Shown here: piece by piece, positions 18,011 through 27,717 of the stretch | Layout of the letters: each line of letters opens with the position of its first letter | Position numbering within the stretch: position 1 is the stretch's first letter | NCBI RefSeq assembly: GCF_000525995.1 | Contig: NZ_AODL01000003.1 | Coordinates: 1 to 64,000, forward strand | Direction of reading: 5' to 3' | Length of the DNA: 64,000 nt | Origin: Paenilisteria riparia FSL S10-1204 | GTDB lineage: Bacteria; Bacillota; Bacilli; Lactobacillales; Listeriaceae | Program-made: the position numbers and the translations under genes | The notes under the pieces: model-generated | What the model was told of the DNA's origin: nothing | Databases searched by the model: none | The model's input: only the letters and a program-made list of their open reading frames with translations

Positions 18011-18592
18011 ATGTATAACTCACCAGAGGATAAGAAATACTATGATTCGGACAACGGTGTATTGAGAAATAAGCTAGGTATTTTGAATCAATAGCAACTT
18101 GATTTTATAGAGCACCAAGTTGTGTCTGATAAATTGCTCTCCCTGAAAAATAAAGAAATTAAAAGTGAACGATATGCAAACCATTTGTTGGATATTCATC
18201 GTATTATTTTCCAAGATATTTATGAATGGGCGGGGGAGCTTCGAAATGTTGAAATGACAAAGGGAGTAACTAACTTTTTGCCATCTTATTCGTTGCCTAA
18301 CGCATTTATTGATTTTGATAGTCAACTTAGAGTTATCTACAAAAGGCGAAGTTCTGCTAGTAATGAATGGCTAAACTTACTTGCCAAACTGTCTCTAGAT
18401 ATAAATTTCGCACATCCCTTTAGAGAAGGAAATGGTAGAGCGGGTCGAGAATTTATTCGTCAAGTTGCTAGTCTTTTTGGATATGATTTAAATATTGGAA
18501 GGTCACATGAGCTATACATGCAAGCGTGCATTGAGGATGATATTAAACTAATGGGTCAAGTGATTGAAAAAGAAATACGAAGAATGGATTAG
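18011..18592 (+). pseudogene. Fic-domain AMP-transferase toxin interrupted by an amber stop
   Basis: Fic toxins transfer AMP to target proteins. The ATG at 18011 has GGAG six bases upstream and opens MYNSPEDKKYYDSDNG. After codon 27 an in-frame TAG (18092-18094) interrupts LGILNQ*QLDFIEHQ. The same frame then continues unbroken through IFQDIYEWAGELR to the catalytic motif HPFREGNGRAGREF near the C-terminus. One base change from CAG or GAG would explain the stop. Restart at the GTG at 18122 would give a 156-aa protein that keeps the whole Fic core. The antitoxin gene is just upstream. Confidence 0.82.
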
Positions 18593-18593
18593 T

Positions 18594-19484
18594 TTATTTC
18601 TCCCCAAAATACTCTAATAAAAAATCACGAAACAATGTTTCCGACGGCGACATGTTTCGTTTTTTTGTGGTGATAATTCCAACGGAGCGCCGTAATTCCT
18701 GATCCAGCAACGCAATGCTTCTCGTCTCTTTAAAAATTGCGCCATCTAAAATCATCTCTGGCAAAATGCTAATGCCAAGTCCAGCGCCAACCAACCCTTG
18801 AATCGTATGAAAATCACGACTTTGAAAAATAATCTCCGGTGAAAATCCCTTGTTCCGCGCAGATTTCGCCACCAAATGATACAAATCGAAATCTTGCGGG
18901 TACAAAATAAACTTCTCCTCAGCCAAGTCTTTCAACGCCACTGAATGCCTCTTTGCTAACCGATGTCCGCTCGGCACAATCAACTTCAATTTCTCATCAA
19001 AAAAACGATGTGGCATAATTTCCTCATTTTCTTCAGGAACAGGGGACAAAAACGTCACATCTAAATCGCCAGCAATCAACATTTGCTTTAAATCACGATT
19101 TGAACCTTCCATAAACTGATACGTAATTCGTGGATATTTTTCGCGAAACGCCGAGATGACAGCTGGCAATACTTTCGTTGCAATGGAGTTTGGCAAACCA
19201 ACGCGAATCTCGCCAATCGTTGGGTCGGCATATTCTTCGACAATGGCTTGCGCTTTTTGCAGTTCATTAAGTGCGATTTTGGCTTGTTTTAAGAAATCCT
19301 CACCTACTGTTGTTAGTTGCATATTGCGGCCGATGCGGTCAAACAGCTTGATTCCCAGCTCTTCTTCTAATTTCGTTATCTGTCTACTGACGGCAGATTG
19401 GGCGACGTGCAATTCTTCCGATGCCTGTGTCATATGCTCCGTGCGTGCGACCTCAATAAAGTATTTTAATTGTCGTAATTCCAT
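18594..19484 (-). CDS. gltC: LysR-family activator GltC
   Basis: This 296-aa LysR regulator has an N-terminal helix-turn-helix (MTQASEELHVAQSAVSRQITKLEEELG) and a periplasmic-binding-like effector domain. It is transcribed divergently from gltB, the arrangement seen in B. subtilis, where GltC activates gltAB and responds to 2-oxoglutarate and glutamate. GGAG seven bases before the ATG at 19484 sets the start; the open frame upstream is not needed. A GltC-type box lies in the shared promoter region. Confidence 0.9.
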   Translation of the reverse strand: MELRQLKYFIEVARTEHMTQASEELHVAQSAVSRQITKLEEELGIKLFDRIGRNMQLTTVGEDFLKQAKIALNELQKAQAIVEEYADPTIGEIRVGLPNSIATKVLPAVISAFREKYPRITYQFMEGSNRDLKQMLIAGDLDVTFLSPVPEENEEIMPHRFFDEKLKLIVPSGHRLAKRHSVALKDLAEEKFILYPQDFDLYHLVAKSARNKGFSPEIIFQSRDFHTIQGLVGAGLGISILPEMILDGAIFKETRSIALLDQELRRSVGIITTKKRNMSPSETLFRDFLLEYFGEK

Positions 19485-19500
19485 AGCGCATCTCCAATCT

Positions 19501-19515
19501 ATCTCAAAACGAGAT
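19501..19515. promoter_or_regulatory. GltC binding box
   Basis: ATCTC-AAAAC-GAGAT is an exact match to the ATCTC-N5-GAGAT dyad bound by B. subtilis GltC. It lies 16 bases upstream of the gltC start and about 180 bases upstream of gltB, where it can serve both autoregulation and activation. Confidence 0.8.
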
Positions 19516-19692
19516 TGTTTTATTCTATTATATATATTGTTTCGATAAATGAAAAGTATTAGAATAGACATTACACCAAAACGTTATAAGTTAGAAAAAA
19601 ATGGGTACTAATAAAGAAGTGACCTACATAATTATAACTTAAATTATCTGAAATCTTAAAATACGAGTTTTGCGGTCCGAGGAGGAATTAGG

Positions 19693-22600
19693 ATGAAACA
19701 GACACATATGCCTGAAAAACATGGATTGTATGATCCAAAAAATGAACATGACGCTTGTGGTATTGGTTTCGTGGCGAATATTAAAGGGCGTTCTTCGCAT
19801 AAAATTGTCGAACAAGGAATTCATATGCTTTGTCAGTTGAAGCATCGCGGTGGGGAAGTTGGCGGTGATACAGGAGATGGTGCGGGAATTCTTCTTGAAA
19901 TTTCAGATGATTTCTTCCGCAATGCTTGTGCCAAAATCGATATTGTATTACCTGAAAAATATCATTATGCGGTGGGAATGTTTAATTTCCCGCAAAACAA
20001 AGAACAACGCAAAATTTTGCAGGCAGCGACGGAATGCTTTATTGAACAAGAAGGGCAAACATTCTTGGGATGGCGCAAGTTGCCGACGGATGTGACAAAG
20101 GTTGGTCTGGGCGCGCAAAAAACGGAACCAGCTGTGTATCAGCTCTTTGTGGCGAAAGATGAGACGTTGGATGAGGAAGCGTTTGAGCGGAAATTATACC
20201 TTATTAGAAAACAAGTGGAACGTTTTGCGGTAGGCGATGCGCGGATTACGGAAACGTTTTATGTGCCGAGTTTGTCGACGCGGACGGTTATTTTTAAAGG
20301 GATGTTGACACCGGAGCAGATTAATCAGTATTACTTGGACTTGGCGGACCCTGCATATACGTCGGCTTACGCGCTAGTGCATTCACGTTTTAGTACGAAT
20401 ACGTTTCCGAGCTGGGAACGGGCACATCCGTATCGTTATTTGATTCATAATGGCGAAATCAATACGCAACGCGGGAATTTGAACTGGATGAAAGCGCGGG
20501 AAAAACGGGCAGAATCGGCTTTGTTTGGGCAAGACTTGGCGAAGTTACTGCCAGTTGTGGATGAGAGTGGTAGCGACTCGGCGACGCTTGATAATGCGCT
20601 GGAGTTTTTAGTGCAGACGGGACGGTCGTTACCACATGCGGCGATGATGCTGATTCCTGAACCTTGGGATAAAAATACAGCGATGACAGACCCAAAACGG
20701 GCATTTTATGAGTATCATAGCGCTTTGATGGAGCCTTGGGACGGACCAACATCGATTTCATTTACGAATGGTCGCGTGATTGGGACAATTTTGGATAGAA
20801 ATGGGCTGCGTCCAGCGCGCTATTACGAGACGAAAGACCATACAATTATTTATTCTTCGGAGACGGGTGTTGTACCTGTGGAATCGGAGGAAGTGATTCG
20901 CAAAGTGACGGTTGGAGCTGGAACAATGTTGTTAATCGATTTGGAAAAAGGCGAGATTATTTCGGATGATGTGATTAAATCGGAATTGACGACGGAAAAA
21001 CCATACCGGGAATGGCTGGATCAAGAGATGACGGAAATTGAGACGTTGACAGATCAGGATCGGTTGGAGTACATTTCGTTAAATAAGAAGGACTGTTTCA
21101 AACTGCAACGGGCATTTGGGTACACACAGGATGAATTAAGCAAAATCTTGATTCCGATGGTAACGGAGAAAAAAGACCCGACTGGCGCGATGGGTTACGA
21201 TGCACCACTAGCTGTTCTTTCTTTCCGACCGCAGTTATTGTTTAACTATTTCAAACAATTATTTGCGCAAGTAACAAATCCGCCAATCGATGGGCTTCGT
21301 GAAGAATCGGTTATTTCGACGATGACGTTGCTTGGTAATGAAGGCAATATTTTGAACCCGACAGCTACGAATGCGAATCGAATTCGTTTAGAAACGCCGA
21401 TTTTATCTCGGAAACAGTATGCTTCGATTGCGTTGCAGAAAAAATTTGCGAAGCCGACTGCGTTTATTAATGCGTTGTTTAGAGCGGAGGACAAGGAAAA
21501 TTTGGCGGAAGTTTTGGCAGCACTTTTTGCAGAAGCGGATGCGAAAATTGAGGCTGGCGCTGAGCTTTTAGTTATTACGGATGATGGCACGAACGATGCG
21601 TTTATCGGGATTCCGGCGCTGTTAATCACGAGTGGATTGCATCATCATTTGGTACGAAAAGGAACACGAACAAAGGTTAGTCTAATCGTGAAAACAGCGG
21701 AGGCGCGCGATGTTCATCATTGTGCGATGCTACTTGGTTATGGTGCCGATGCGATTTTCCCATATTTGGCGATTGATGTGTTTGCGAATTTGATTAAAGA
21801 TGGCCGAATTAAAGGCTTTACGGTAGATGAAGCGGAGTCGCGCTATATTCAGGCAATTACGGACGGGATTTTAAAAGTCATGTCGAAAATGGGTATTTCT
21901 ACGGTGCAAAGTTATCGCGGGGCGCAGATTTTCGAGGCAATTGGAATTGGGAATGATGTGATTGCGGATTACTTCCCAGGAACGGCATCGCAACTCGGTG
22001 GTATTCCATTGGAAGTCATTGCGCAAGAGTCTTGGTTGCGTCACCGTGAGGCATTTCACGATATTGGTTTCCAAGAATTCACGCTAAACACTGGCGGTGA
22101 GTATCAATGGCGTTCAAACGGCGAATACCATGTGTTTAATCCGCTTGCGATTCACTCTTTGCAGTCAGCGACGCGCGAGAATAACCGCGAAACGTATGAT
22201 TTGTATTCCGATTTGATGCAGAACCAAAATAACGCCTTTTTGCGGGGACTGTTAACATTTAATTCCCACGGGCGCAAGCCAATTCCGATTGAGGAAGTAG
22301 AGCCCGCAGAAGAAATTTTCAAACGGTTTAAGTCGGGGGCGATGTCTTACGGGTCGATCAGTCAAGAGGCGCACGAGGCGTTGGCGATTGCGATGAACCG
22401 GATTGGTGGCAAAAGTAACAGCGGTGAAGGTGGCGAAAATCCAGATCGGTTTGAGCGGGATGCAAACGGAGATTGGCGTCGGAGCGCGATTAAGCAAGTT
22501 GCATCAGGACGTTTCGGTGTAACAAGCCATTATTTGGTGAATGCGGACGAGCTACAAATCAAGATGGCACAAGGTGCAAAACCAGGAGAAGGTGGACATT

Positions 22601-24291
22601 TGCCAGGCGAGAAAGTCTATCCGTGGATTTCAAAAACGCGTGGATCGACGACGGGCGTAGGGCTCATCTCACCACCACCGCATCACGATATTTATTCCAT
22701 CGAGGATTTATCCCAACTAATTTTCGACTTGAAAAATGCCAATCATGACGCGCGAATCAATGTCAAACTCGTATCAAAAACGGGCATTGGCACGATTGCA
22801 GCAGGGGTTGCGAAAGGCTTTGCCGATGTCATTTTAGTAAGCGGATATGAAGGTGGAACGGGAGCTGCGGCGCGAAGCAGTATTCGCCACACGGGCGTTC
22901 CGTGGGAAATTGGTCTTGCTGAAACACATCAAACATTGTTGCTTAACGGTTTGCGAAATCAAGTGGTTGTCGAAACGGACGGAAAATTGATGACCGGAAA
23001 AGATGTACTTGTTGCAGCAATGCTTGGCGCTGAAGAATACGGTTTTGCAACAGCACCACTCGTAACGCTTGGTTGCGTGATGATGCGCGTTTGCCATATG
23101 GATACATGCCCAGTTGGCGTAGCAACGCAAAACCCTGAACTTCGTAAAAAATTCGGTGGTTCCGCCGATTATGTCGTGAATTTTTTCAACTTTATCGTGG
23201 CAGAAATGCGCGAAACGATGGCTGAACTTGGATTTCGAAGCTTGGAAGAAATTATTGGCCATAAAGAATACTTGGAAACACATGAACGTAAAGAATCCCA
23301 TTGGAAAGCGAAACATCTTGATTTTTCTAATATGCTATACACGGATGAATTTTACCAAAAACAAGTCCAGTTCTGTACGAAAGAACAAGATCATAAAATT
23401 GACCAAACATTGGATATGCGCGAGTTGAAAGCTGTTGTGGCGCCTGCGATTGAAAGTGGGGAGAAAGTGACCGGACGGTTTGCTATTCGCAATATTGATC
23501 GCGCGGTTGGAACGATTACAGGTTCCTATGTTAGCAAGAAATACGGCGCGGCAGGTTTGCCAGAAGACACGATTGACCTTACTTTTGCGGGGGCAGCAGG
23601 TCAGAGCTTTGGCGCTTTTGCTCCGAAAGGGATGACGCTACGTGTCGAAGGTGACGCCAACGATTACTTCGGAAAAGGACTATCTGGCGGGAAGCTAATC
23701 GTTTCCCCAGACTCCCAAACCCCAATCATAGCGCATGATTCGGCGATTGTCGGAAACGTCACGTTGTACGGTGCAACAGGAGGAGAAGCTTACATTCACG
23801 GAAAAGCCGGGGCTCGTTTTGCCGTTCGTAATAGTGGCGCAGATGTTGTTGTCGAAGGCATTGGCGATAACGGTTGTGAATACATGACAGGTGGAACGGT
23901 GGTTGTACTAGGCGAAACCGGAGAAAATTTTGCGGCAGGAATGTCTGGCGGTGTGGCGTATATCTACAGCCCAAACAAAACCATATTTGAAGCAAAAGTA
24001 AATCAAGAACTCGTGACGTGCCGAAGCTCTATGACATCGCGTGAAGAAGCGAAATTGCACGAGCTGATTGAAAAACACGTGCGCTATACAAACAGTGAGT
24101 TCGCCCGCAATATTTTAGCTAATTGGGAAACCGAATGTAGCAACTTCGTCTTCGTGATTCCAAATGAATTTGAACTCATGCTAAATCGTATTGAAAAACT
24201 TGAAGGCGAAGGCCAAACACATGACGACGCAGAATTACAAGCGTTTTATGAACATAAGGATGGAAAATTGAACCGTCTTGTTCAACTTTAA
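19693..24291 (+). CDS. gltB: Glutamate synthase large subunit
   Basis: This 1532-aa enzyme takes the amide of glutamine onto 2-oxoglutarate to make glutamate. The N-terminal Ntn amidotransferase starts at Cys22 (HDACGIGF) after a short propeptide. The FMN synthase domain contains NSGEGGENPDRF. The 3Fe-4S cluster has C-x5-C-x4-C in GCVMMRVCHMDTCPVG near residue 1125. A beta-helix domain rich in Gly follows (GGEAYIHGKAG onward). GGAGGAAT precedes the ATG. gltD follows 19 bases later. Length and order match bacterial GltB; no defect is seen. Confidence 0.97.
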   Translation: MKQTHMPEKHGLYDPKNEHDACGIGFVANIKGRSSHKIVEQGIHMLCQLKHRGGEVGGDTGDGAGILLEISDDFFRNACAKIDIVLPEKYHYAVGMFNFPQNKEQRKILQAATECFIEQEGQTFLGWRKLPTDVTKVGLGAQKTEPAVYQLFVAKDETLDEEAFERKLYLIRKQVERFAVGDARITETFYVPSLSTRTVIFKGMLTPEQINQYYLDLADPAYTSAYALVHSRFSTNTFPSWERAHPYRYLIHNGEINTQRGNLNWMKAREKRAESALFGQDLAKLLPVVDESGSDSATLDNALEFLVQTGRSLPHAAMMLIPEPWDKNTAMTDPKRAFYEYHSALMEPWDGPTSISFTNGRVIGTILDRNGLRPARYYETKDHTIIYSSETGVVPVESEEVIRKVTVGAGTMLLIDLEKGEIISDDVIKSELTTEKPYREWLDQEMTEIETLTDQDRLEYISLNKKDCFKLQRAFGYTQDELSKILIPMVTEKKDPTGAMGYDAPLAVLSFRPQLLFNYFKQLFAQVTNPPIDGLREESVISTMTLLGNEGNILNPTATNANRIRLETPILSRKQYASIALQKKFAKPTAFINALFRAEDKENLAEVLAALFAEADAKIEAGAELLVITDDGTNDAFIGIPALLITSGLHHHLVRKGTRTKVSLIVKTAEARDVHHCAMLLGYGADAIFPYLAIDVFANLIKDGRIKGFTVDEAESRYIQAITDGILKVMSKMGISTVQSYRGAQIFEAIGIGNDVIADYFPGTASQLGGIPLEVIAQESWLRHREAFHDIGFQEFTLNTGGEYQWRSNGEYHVFNPLAIHSLQSATRENNRETYDLYSDLMQNQNNAFLRGLLTFNSHGRKPIPIEEVEPAEEIFKRFKSGAMSYGSISQEAHEALAIAMNRIGGKSNSGEGGENPDRFERDANGDWRRSAIKQVASGRFGVTSHYLVNADELQIKMAQGAKPGEGGHLPGEKVYPWISKTRGSTTGVGLISPPPHHDIYSIEDLSQLIFDLKNANHDARINVKLVSKTGIGTIAAGVAKGFADVILVSGYEGGTGAAARSSIRHTGVPWEIGLAETHQTLLLNGLRNQVVVETDGKLMTGKDVLVAAMLGAEEYGFATAPLVTLGCVMMRVCHMDTCPVGVATQNPELRKKFGGSADYVVNFFNFIVAEMRETMAELGFRSLEEIIGHKEYLETHERKESHWKAKHLDFSNMLYTDEFYQKQVQFCTKEQDHKIDQTLDMRELKAVVAPAIESGEKVTGRFAIRNIDRAVGTITGSYVSKKYGAAGLPEDTIDLTFAGAAGQSFGAFAPKGMTLRVEGDANDYFGKGLSGGKLIVSPDSQTPIIAHDSAIVGNVTLYGATGGEAYIHGKAGARFAVRNSGADVVVEGIGDNGCEYMTGGTVVVLGETGENFAAGMSGGVAYIYSPNKTIFEAKVNQELVTCRSSMTSREEAKLHELIEKHVRYTNSEFARNILANWETECSNFVFVIPNEFELMLNRIEKLEGEGQTHDDAELQAFYEHKDGKLNRLVQL

Positions 24292-24310
24292 AAAAAGGAG
24301 CTGACCAACC

Positions 24311-25780
24311 ATGGGAAAAGCTACAGGATTTATGGAATATGATCGTATTCCAAGTCCAGTTCGTGATCCTAAAAAACGGACGCGTGACTGGAATGAATAT
24401 AGTTTACCGATGCCAGAAGTCGATTTACAAATACAAGCGGCACGTTGTATGGACTGCGGTGTTCCATTTTGCCATACAGGTGAAGAAATTAAAAACGGCG
24501 TCTCCGGTTGCCCACTACACAACCTAATTCCCGAATGGAACGACGCTGTGTATCGCGGCGAATGGCGAGAAGCACTAGACCTGCTTTTAAAAACCAACAA
24601 TTTCCCAGAATTCACAGGTCGTGTCTGTCCGGCACCGTGCGAAGGCTCCTGTACGGTAGCCATTTCAGAACCAGCAGTTGGCATTAAATCTATCGAAAAA
24701 GCCATCATCGATCGCGCATTTGAAGAAGGCTGGATTAAACCTCAAGCTCCGCTAAAACGCACAGACAAGCGCATCGCCATCATCGGCTCCGGCCCAGCTG
24801 GCTTAGCGTGTGCCGATCAACTAAACAAAGCCGGTCATACCGTTACCGTTTTTGAAAAAAGTGACCGTATCGGTGGTCTACTCATGTATGGTATCCCAAC
24901 CATGAAGCTGGAAAAAGACTCCGTCAATCGTCGCGTGAACCTAATGGCCGAAGAAGGCGTTGAATTCGTTACCAATATCGAAGCCGGCAAAGATATCACG
25001 ATGGAGCAACTACAAGCGGAATACGATTCTGTCGTGTTAGCAACAGGCGCAGGCAATGCCCGTGATGTCCAACTACCAGGTCGCGATGCCAAAGGAATTT
25101 ATTTTGCGATGGACTATTTAACCCAAAGCATCAAAGATATTCTCGACAATAACGGTGTCCAAACCATGTCGGCAGAAGGCAAAAATGTCATCGTTATCGG
25201 CGGTGGCGACACGGGAGCTGATTGTGTCGCAACAGCCTTACGTCAAGGCGCCAAAAGCATCTACCAATTCGGACATCGCGATAAACTCCCAGATGCCCGT
25301 ACCATTAAAAACCCATGGCCACAATTTCCAAAAGTATTCCAGATGGACTACGCGCACAACGAAGCCAGAGCAGTTTACGGCGATGATCCCCGTCAATACT
25401 TAGTCAGCACAACCGAATTCATTAAAAATAGCCGCGGTGAACTAACTGGCCTGCGCACAATTGATGTAGACGACATCGACGCTGAGCGCAATATCAAACC
25501 CGTACCGAATTCCGAGAAAATTTGGGAAGCAGACATCGTTCTTATTGCGGTGGGATTTGCAGGAACAACCAAGTCAGTATTCGAAGATTTCCAAGTAGCA
25601 AAAACAAACCGCCATACAATCGATGCTAGAAAAGGTTTTTACCGTACCAACGTAGAAGGCGTCTTCGCATGTGGCGACGCAAGATACGGCCAAAGCCTCG
25701 TTGTAACAGCGATTAACGAAGGAAGAGAAGCCGCCCGCGAAGTAGACTTCTATTTGATGGGCGAAACATTTTTACCATGA
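24311..25780 (+). CDS. gltD: Glutamate synthase small subunit
   Basis: This 489-aa subunit passes electrons from NADPH to GltB. N-terminal cysteines for two 4Fe-4S clusters are in [16 protein letters not shown] and CPAPCEGSC. The FAD site is [15 protein letters not shown] near residue 157 and the NADPH site [11 protein letters not shown] near 295. It is the second gene of the gltBD operon, with AAAAGGAG before the ATG. A stem-loop that is also part of the CRISPR leader follows directly. Confidence 0.96.
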   Translation: MGKATGFMEYDRIPSPVRDPKKRTRDWNEYSLPMPEVDLQIQAARCMDCGVPFCHTGEEIKNGVSGCPLHNLIPEWNDAVYRGEWREALDLLLKTNNFPEFTGRVCPAPCEGSCTVAISEPAVGIKSIEKAIIDRAFEEGWIKPQAPLKRTDKRIAIIGSGPAGLACADQLNKAGHTVTVFEKSDRIGGLLMYGIPTMKLEKDSVNRRVNLMAEEGVEFVTNIEAGKDITMEQLQAEYDSVVLATGAGNARDVQLPGRDAKGIYFAMDYLTQSIKDILDNNGVQTMSAEGKNVIVIGGGDTGADCVATALRQGAKSIYQFGHRDKLPDARTIKNPWPQFPKVFQMDYAHNEARAVYGDDPRQYLVSTTEFIKNSRGELTGLRTIDVDDIDAERNIKPVPNSEKIWEADIVLIAVGFAGTTKSVFEDFQVAKTNRHTIDARKGFYRTNVEGVFACGDARYGQSLVVTAINEGREAAREVDFYLMGETFLP

Positions 25781-25784
25781 TAAA

Positions 25785-25838
25785 AAATCTGTCGACCTCC
25801 AGTAGCGTAAAAACTAGGGGGCATCGACAGATTTTGTT
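25785..25838. terminator. gltD terminator and 5' arm of CRISPR leader 1
   Basis: AAATCTGTCGA pairs with TCGACAGATTT across a loop containing CCTCC and GGGGG, flanked by A-tract and T-tract. It is a good bidirectional terminator. A near copy with the same loop (CAGTAGCGTAAAA or CTAGTAGCGTAAAA) lies before CRISPR array 2. The 5' arm is also perfectly complementary over 16 bases to the array promoter region at 25919-25934. Confidence 0.75.
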
Positions 25839-25918
25839 TTTGTTTAGGGGGAGAAGGGATTAGGATAGTTTTCGAGATTCTGAAAAAAATAAACAGATGC
25901 AAAAAAGATAAATTTCTA

Positions 25919-25977
25919 GGAGGTCGACAGATTTGGGATGTTGAGGTATGATGGGAGTAAGAGTTAAGAGGGTACCT
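25919..25977 (+). promoter_or_regulatory. CRISPR array 1 leader promoter
   Basis: TCGACA (25924-25929) and TATGAT (25947-25952) are 17 bases apart. Transcription would start about 20 bases before the first repeat. The same elements with the same spacing stand before array 2, and the sequence from the -35 to the first repeat is largely conserved between them. Confidence 0.7.
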
Positions 25978-26665
25978 GTTTTTATCTAAGTATTGTGTAA
26001 TGTAAATCTGCCCGCCTACTTTATGTTGCACACGCTCTTCTTTGTTTTTATCTAAGTATTGTGTAATGTAAATAACTTTTTGTAACAATAGCGTTACTGT
26101 TAATCATGTTTTTATCTAAGTATTGTGTAATGTAAATTGGAGTTCTGCTGAATACACAACGCCATTTAAATTCGTTTTTATCTAAGTATTGTGTAATGTA
26201 AATGAGGGAGACGCAGGTTAGGTTAGGTAAGGATAGGTTGTTTTTATCTAAGTATTGTGTAATGTAAATCGTTCTACATTACAGCAAGCGACAAATACGT
26301 CGAGCTGTTTTTATCTAAGTATTGTGTAATGTAAATTTTATAAAATTTGCATAAATAATTCTTGGTCTAAGTTTTTATCTAAGTATTGTGTAATGTAAAT
26401 CCTTCACTTATTACTTTTCCGTTTTCTATCGTGTAAGGTTTTTATCTAAGTATTGTGTAATGTAAATACAATCTTGCCATCTACTGAAAATCGATAGTAC
26501 GTAGTTTTTATCTAAGTATTGTGTAATGTAAATCGGACAGATAGCCAGTATATTACGGAGGATATGGAAGTTTTTATCTAAGCATCGTGAAATGTAAATT
26601 GATAGCCCGCTGGATTTTTTGTTTCTTTCACGCTAGTTTTTATATAAACAATTCGAAATCTAGTA
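25978..26665 (+). CRISPR. Orphan CRISPR array 1 (10 repeats plus one decayed)
   Basis: Thirty-base repeats begin GTTTTTATCTAAGTATTGTG and end TAATGTAAAT. They start at 25978, 26044, 26109, 26174, 26240, 26307, 26371, 26438, 26504 and 26570. Nine full spacers are 34-37 bases long. The repeat at 26570 is mutated (AGCATCGTGAAATG), and the one at 26636 is barely recognisable, so the old end is on the right and the leader on the left. The repeat tail GAAATGTAAAT of the last copy matches Listeria rliB/type I-B repeats. No cas gene is present in the window. Confidence 0.97.
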
Positions 26666-26720
26666 GCGTATCGGCAATTTCACACAACCCACCACCCAGA
26701 TTCACCATTCTACAAAAATA

Positions 26721-26772
26721 AAAAAATCTGTCATCCCATCAAAATAAAAAGAGGGACATCGACAGATTTTTT
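26721..26772. terminator. Bidirectional terminator between array 1 and tetR
   Basis: AAAAAATCTGTC pairs with GACAGATTTTTT across a 28-base loop holding CCC/GGG. It closes the array transcript and the convergent regulator gene. Its arms repeat the AATCTGTC/GACAGATT motif of the leader hairpins. Confidence 0.8.
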
Positions 26773-26824
26773 TATGCAATAATACATTACCCGTATCTCT
26801 CCAAACAACCGTCTAAAAAAGGGA

Positions 26825-27406
26825 TTACAACAATGGAGCTAAAAATATAGTCGCCAGCCCGTCCACAATATCATCTTCTGTATAGCCACTGACTGTCAGT
26901 TGACGAATTAATAGCGGATTCAGTACAGCTGCAATGGTCGTGCTCCAAAAAAATGTATCCACATCTGTATCCACTTGCTCAAAAATGGGCTGGATGAGTT
27001 CTTGTACAATGACAATAGGTGGTGGGGGGCTATTAGGCACTTGATTATTGTTAACCAGATTTCCATCTATATGAGTAAGCATCACCTCTAACCAACTACT
27101 ATGAGAAGAGATAAGAGAAACCAAGGCTCGAATTATAAAAACGCCTTTATCGTAACTTGTAGCTTCTTTATTATCATTCATATAAGTCATAATTTTTTGG
27201 TGAAGTCGTAAAAAATCTGATTCTAGCATTGCAAAACAAAGCTCACCTTTATTTGAAAACCTTCTATAAAGCGTTCCTTGACCAATATTTAGTTCCTTAG
27301 CAATCGCATGCATACTAACATTTTCAATACCATGTTCTTCAAATAATTGCTTGGCTGTATTCACAATGGCTTGTGTCATTTCTTGCTTTTTCTCTATTCT
27401 AGACAA
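26825..27406 (-). CDS. TetR-family regulator
   Basis: This 193-aa protein has a typical TetR N-terminal HTH (IVNTAKQLFEEHGIENVSMHAIAKELNIGQGTLYRRF) and a helical ligand-binding domain. The start is taken as the TTG at 27406, because AAGGAG lies 8 bases upstream and the chain then begins right at the TetR fold. A longer ATG frame (27472) exists. It lies downstream of, and on the same strand as, an ABC transporter whose promoter carries two palindromes, so it is the likely repressor. That link is inferred. Confidence 0.85.
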   Translation of the reverse strand: MSRIEKKQEMTQAIVNTAKQLFEEHGIENVSMHAIAKELNIGQGTLYRRFSNKGELCFAMLESDFLRLHQKIMTYMNDNKEATSYDKGVFIIRALVSLISSHSSWLEVMLTHIDGNLVNNNQVPNSPPPPIVIVQELIQPIFEQVDTDVDTFFWSTTIAAVLNPLLIRQLTVSGYTEDDIVDGLATIFLAPLL

Positions 27407-27717
27407 ATATATCGTCTCCTTATCGCTATATAATCCTAAAAATGGGGCAAAGTGCAATAAATCTCTGGGCAAGTCTTCATTTACGTCTATCTTATCTTTG
27501 ACCTACCAATTTTAAAATAGGTATCTAGGTATTAAGAGCTCATCTTCATTAGTGTAATACATTTGGTTTCATTTGAACAGCATAAAAGAAATCAAGGAAC
27601 AAACAAGTTTCTTGCCGAATAAAATGAGCCAAGCAAAAGTAAAAAAGAAAAACTTCTTCATGGTGCTGACTTTGAATAGGTTTTCTCTTTACTTTCATGA
27701 TATAAAATTATATTTTG
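27407..27717. other. Intergenic region, tetR promoter side
   Basis: This 311-base gap holds no credible gene; a 60-codon frame at 27573 on the plus strand lacks a ribosome site. Around 27637-27700 an imperfect hairpin (AAAGTAAA with TTTACTTT) could end the ABC operon on the minus strand. TACC/GGTA arms at about 27505-27525 may mark a regulator site, but they are weak. Confidence 0.4.

Noticed and set aside
25750..26088. Minus-strand ORF through CRISPR array 1 with repeated YITQYLDKN peptides
   Set aside because: The repeated peptide is only the translated CRISPR repeat; there is no ribosome site and the frame starts inside the gltD terminator.
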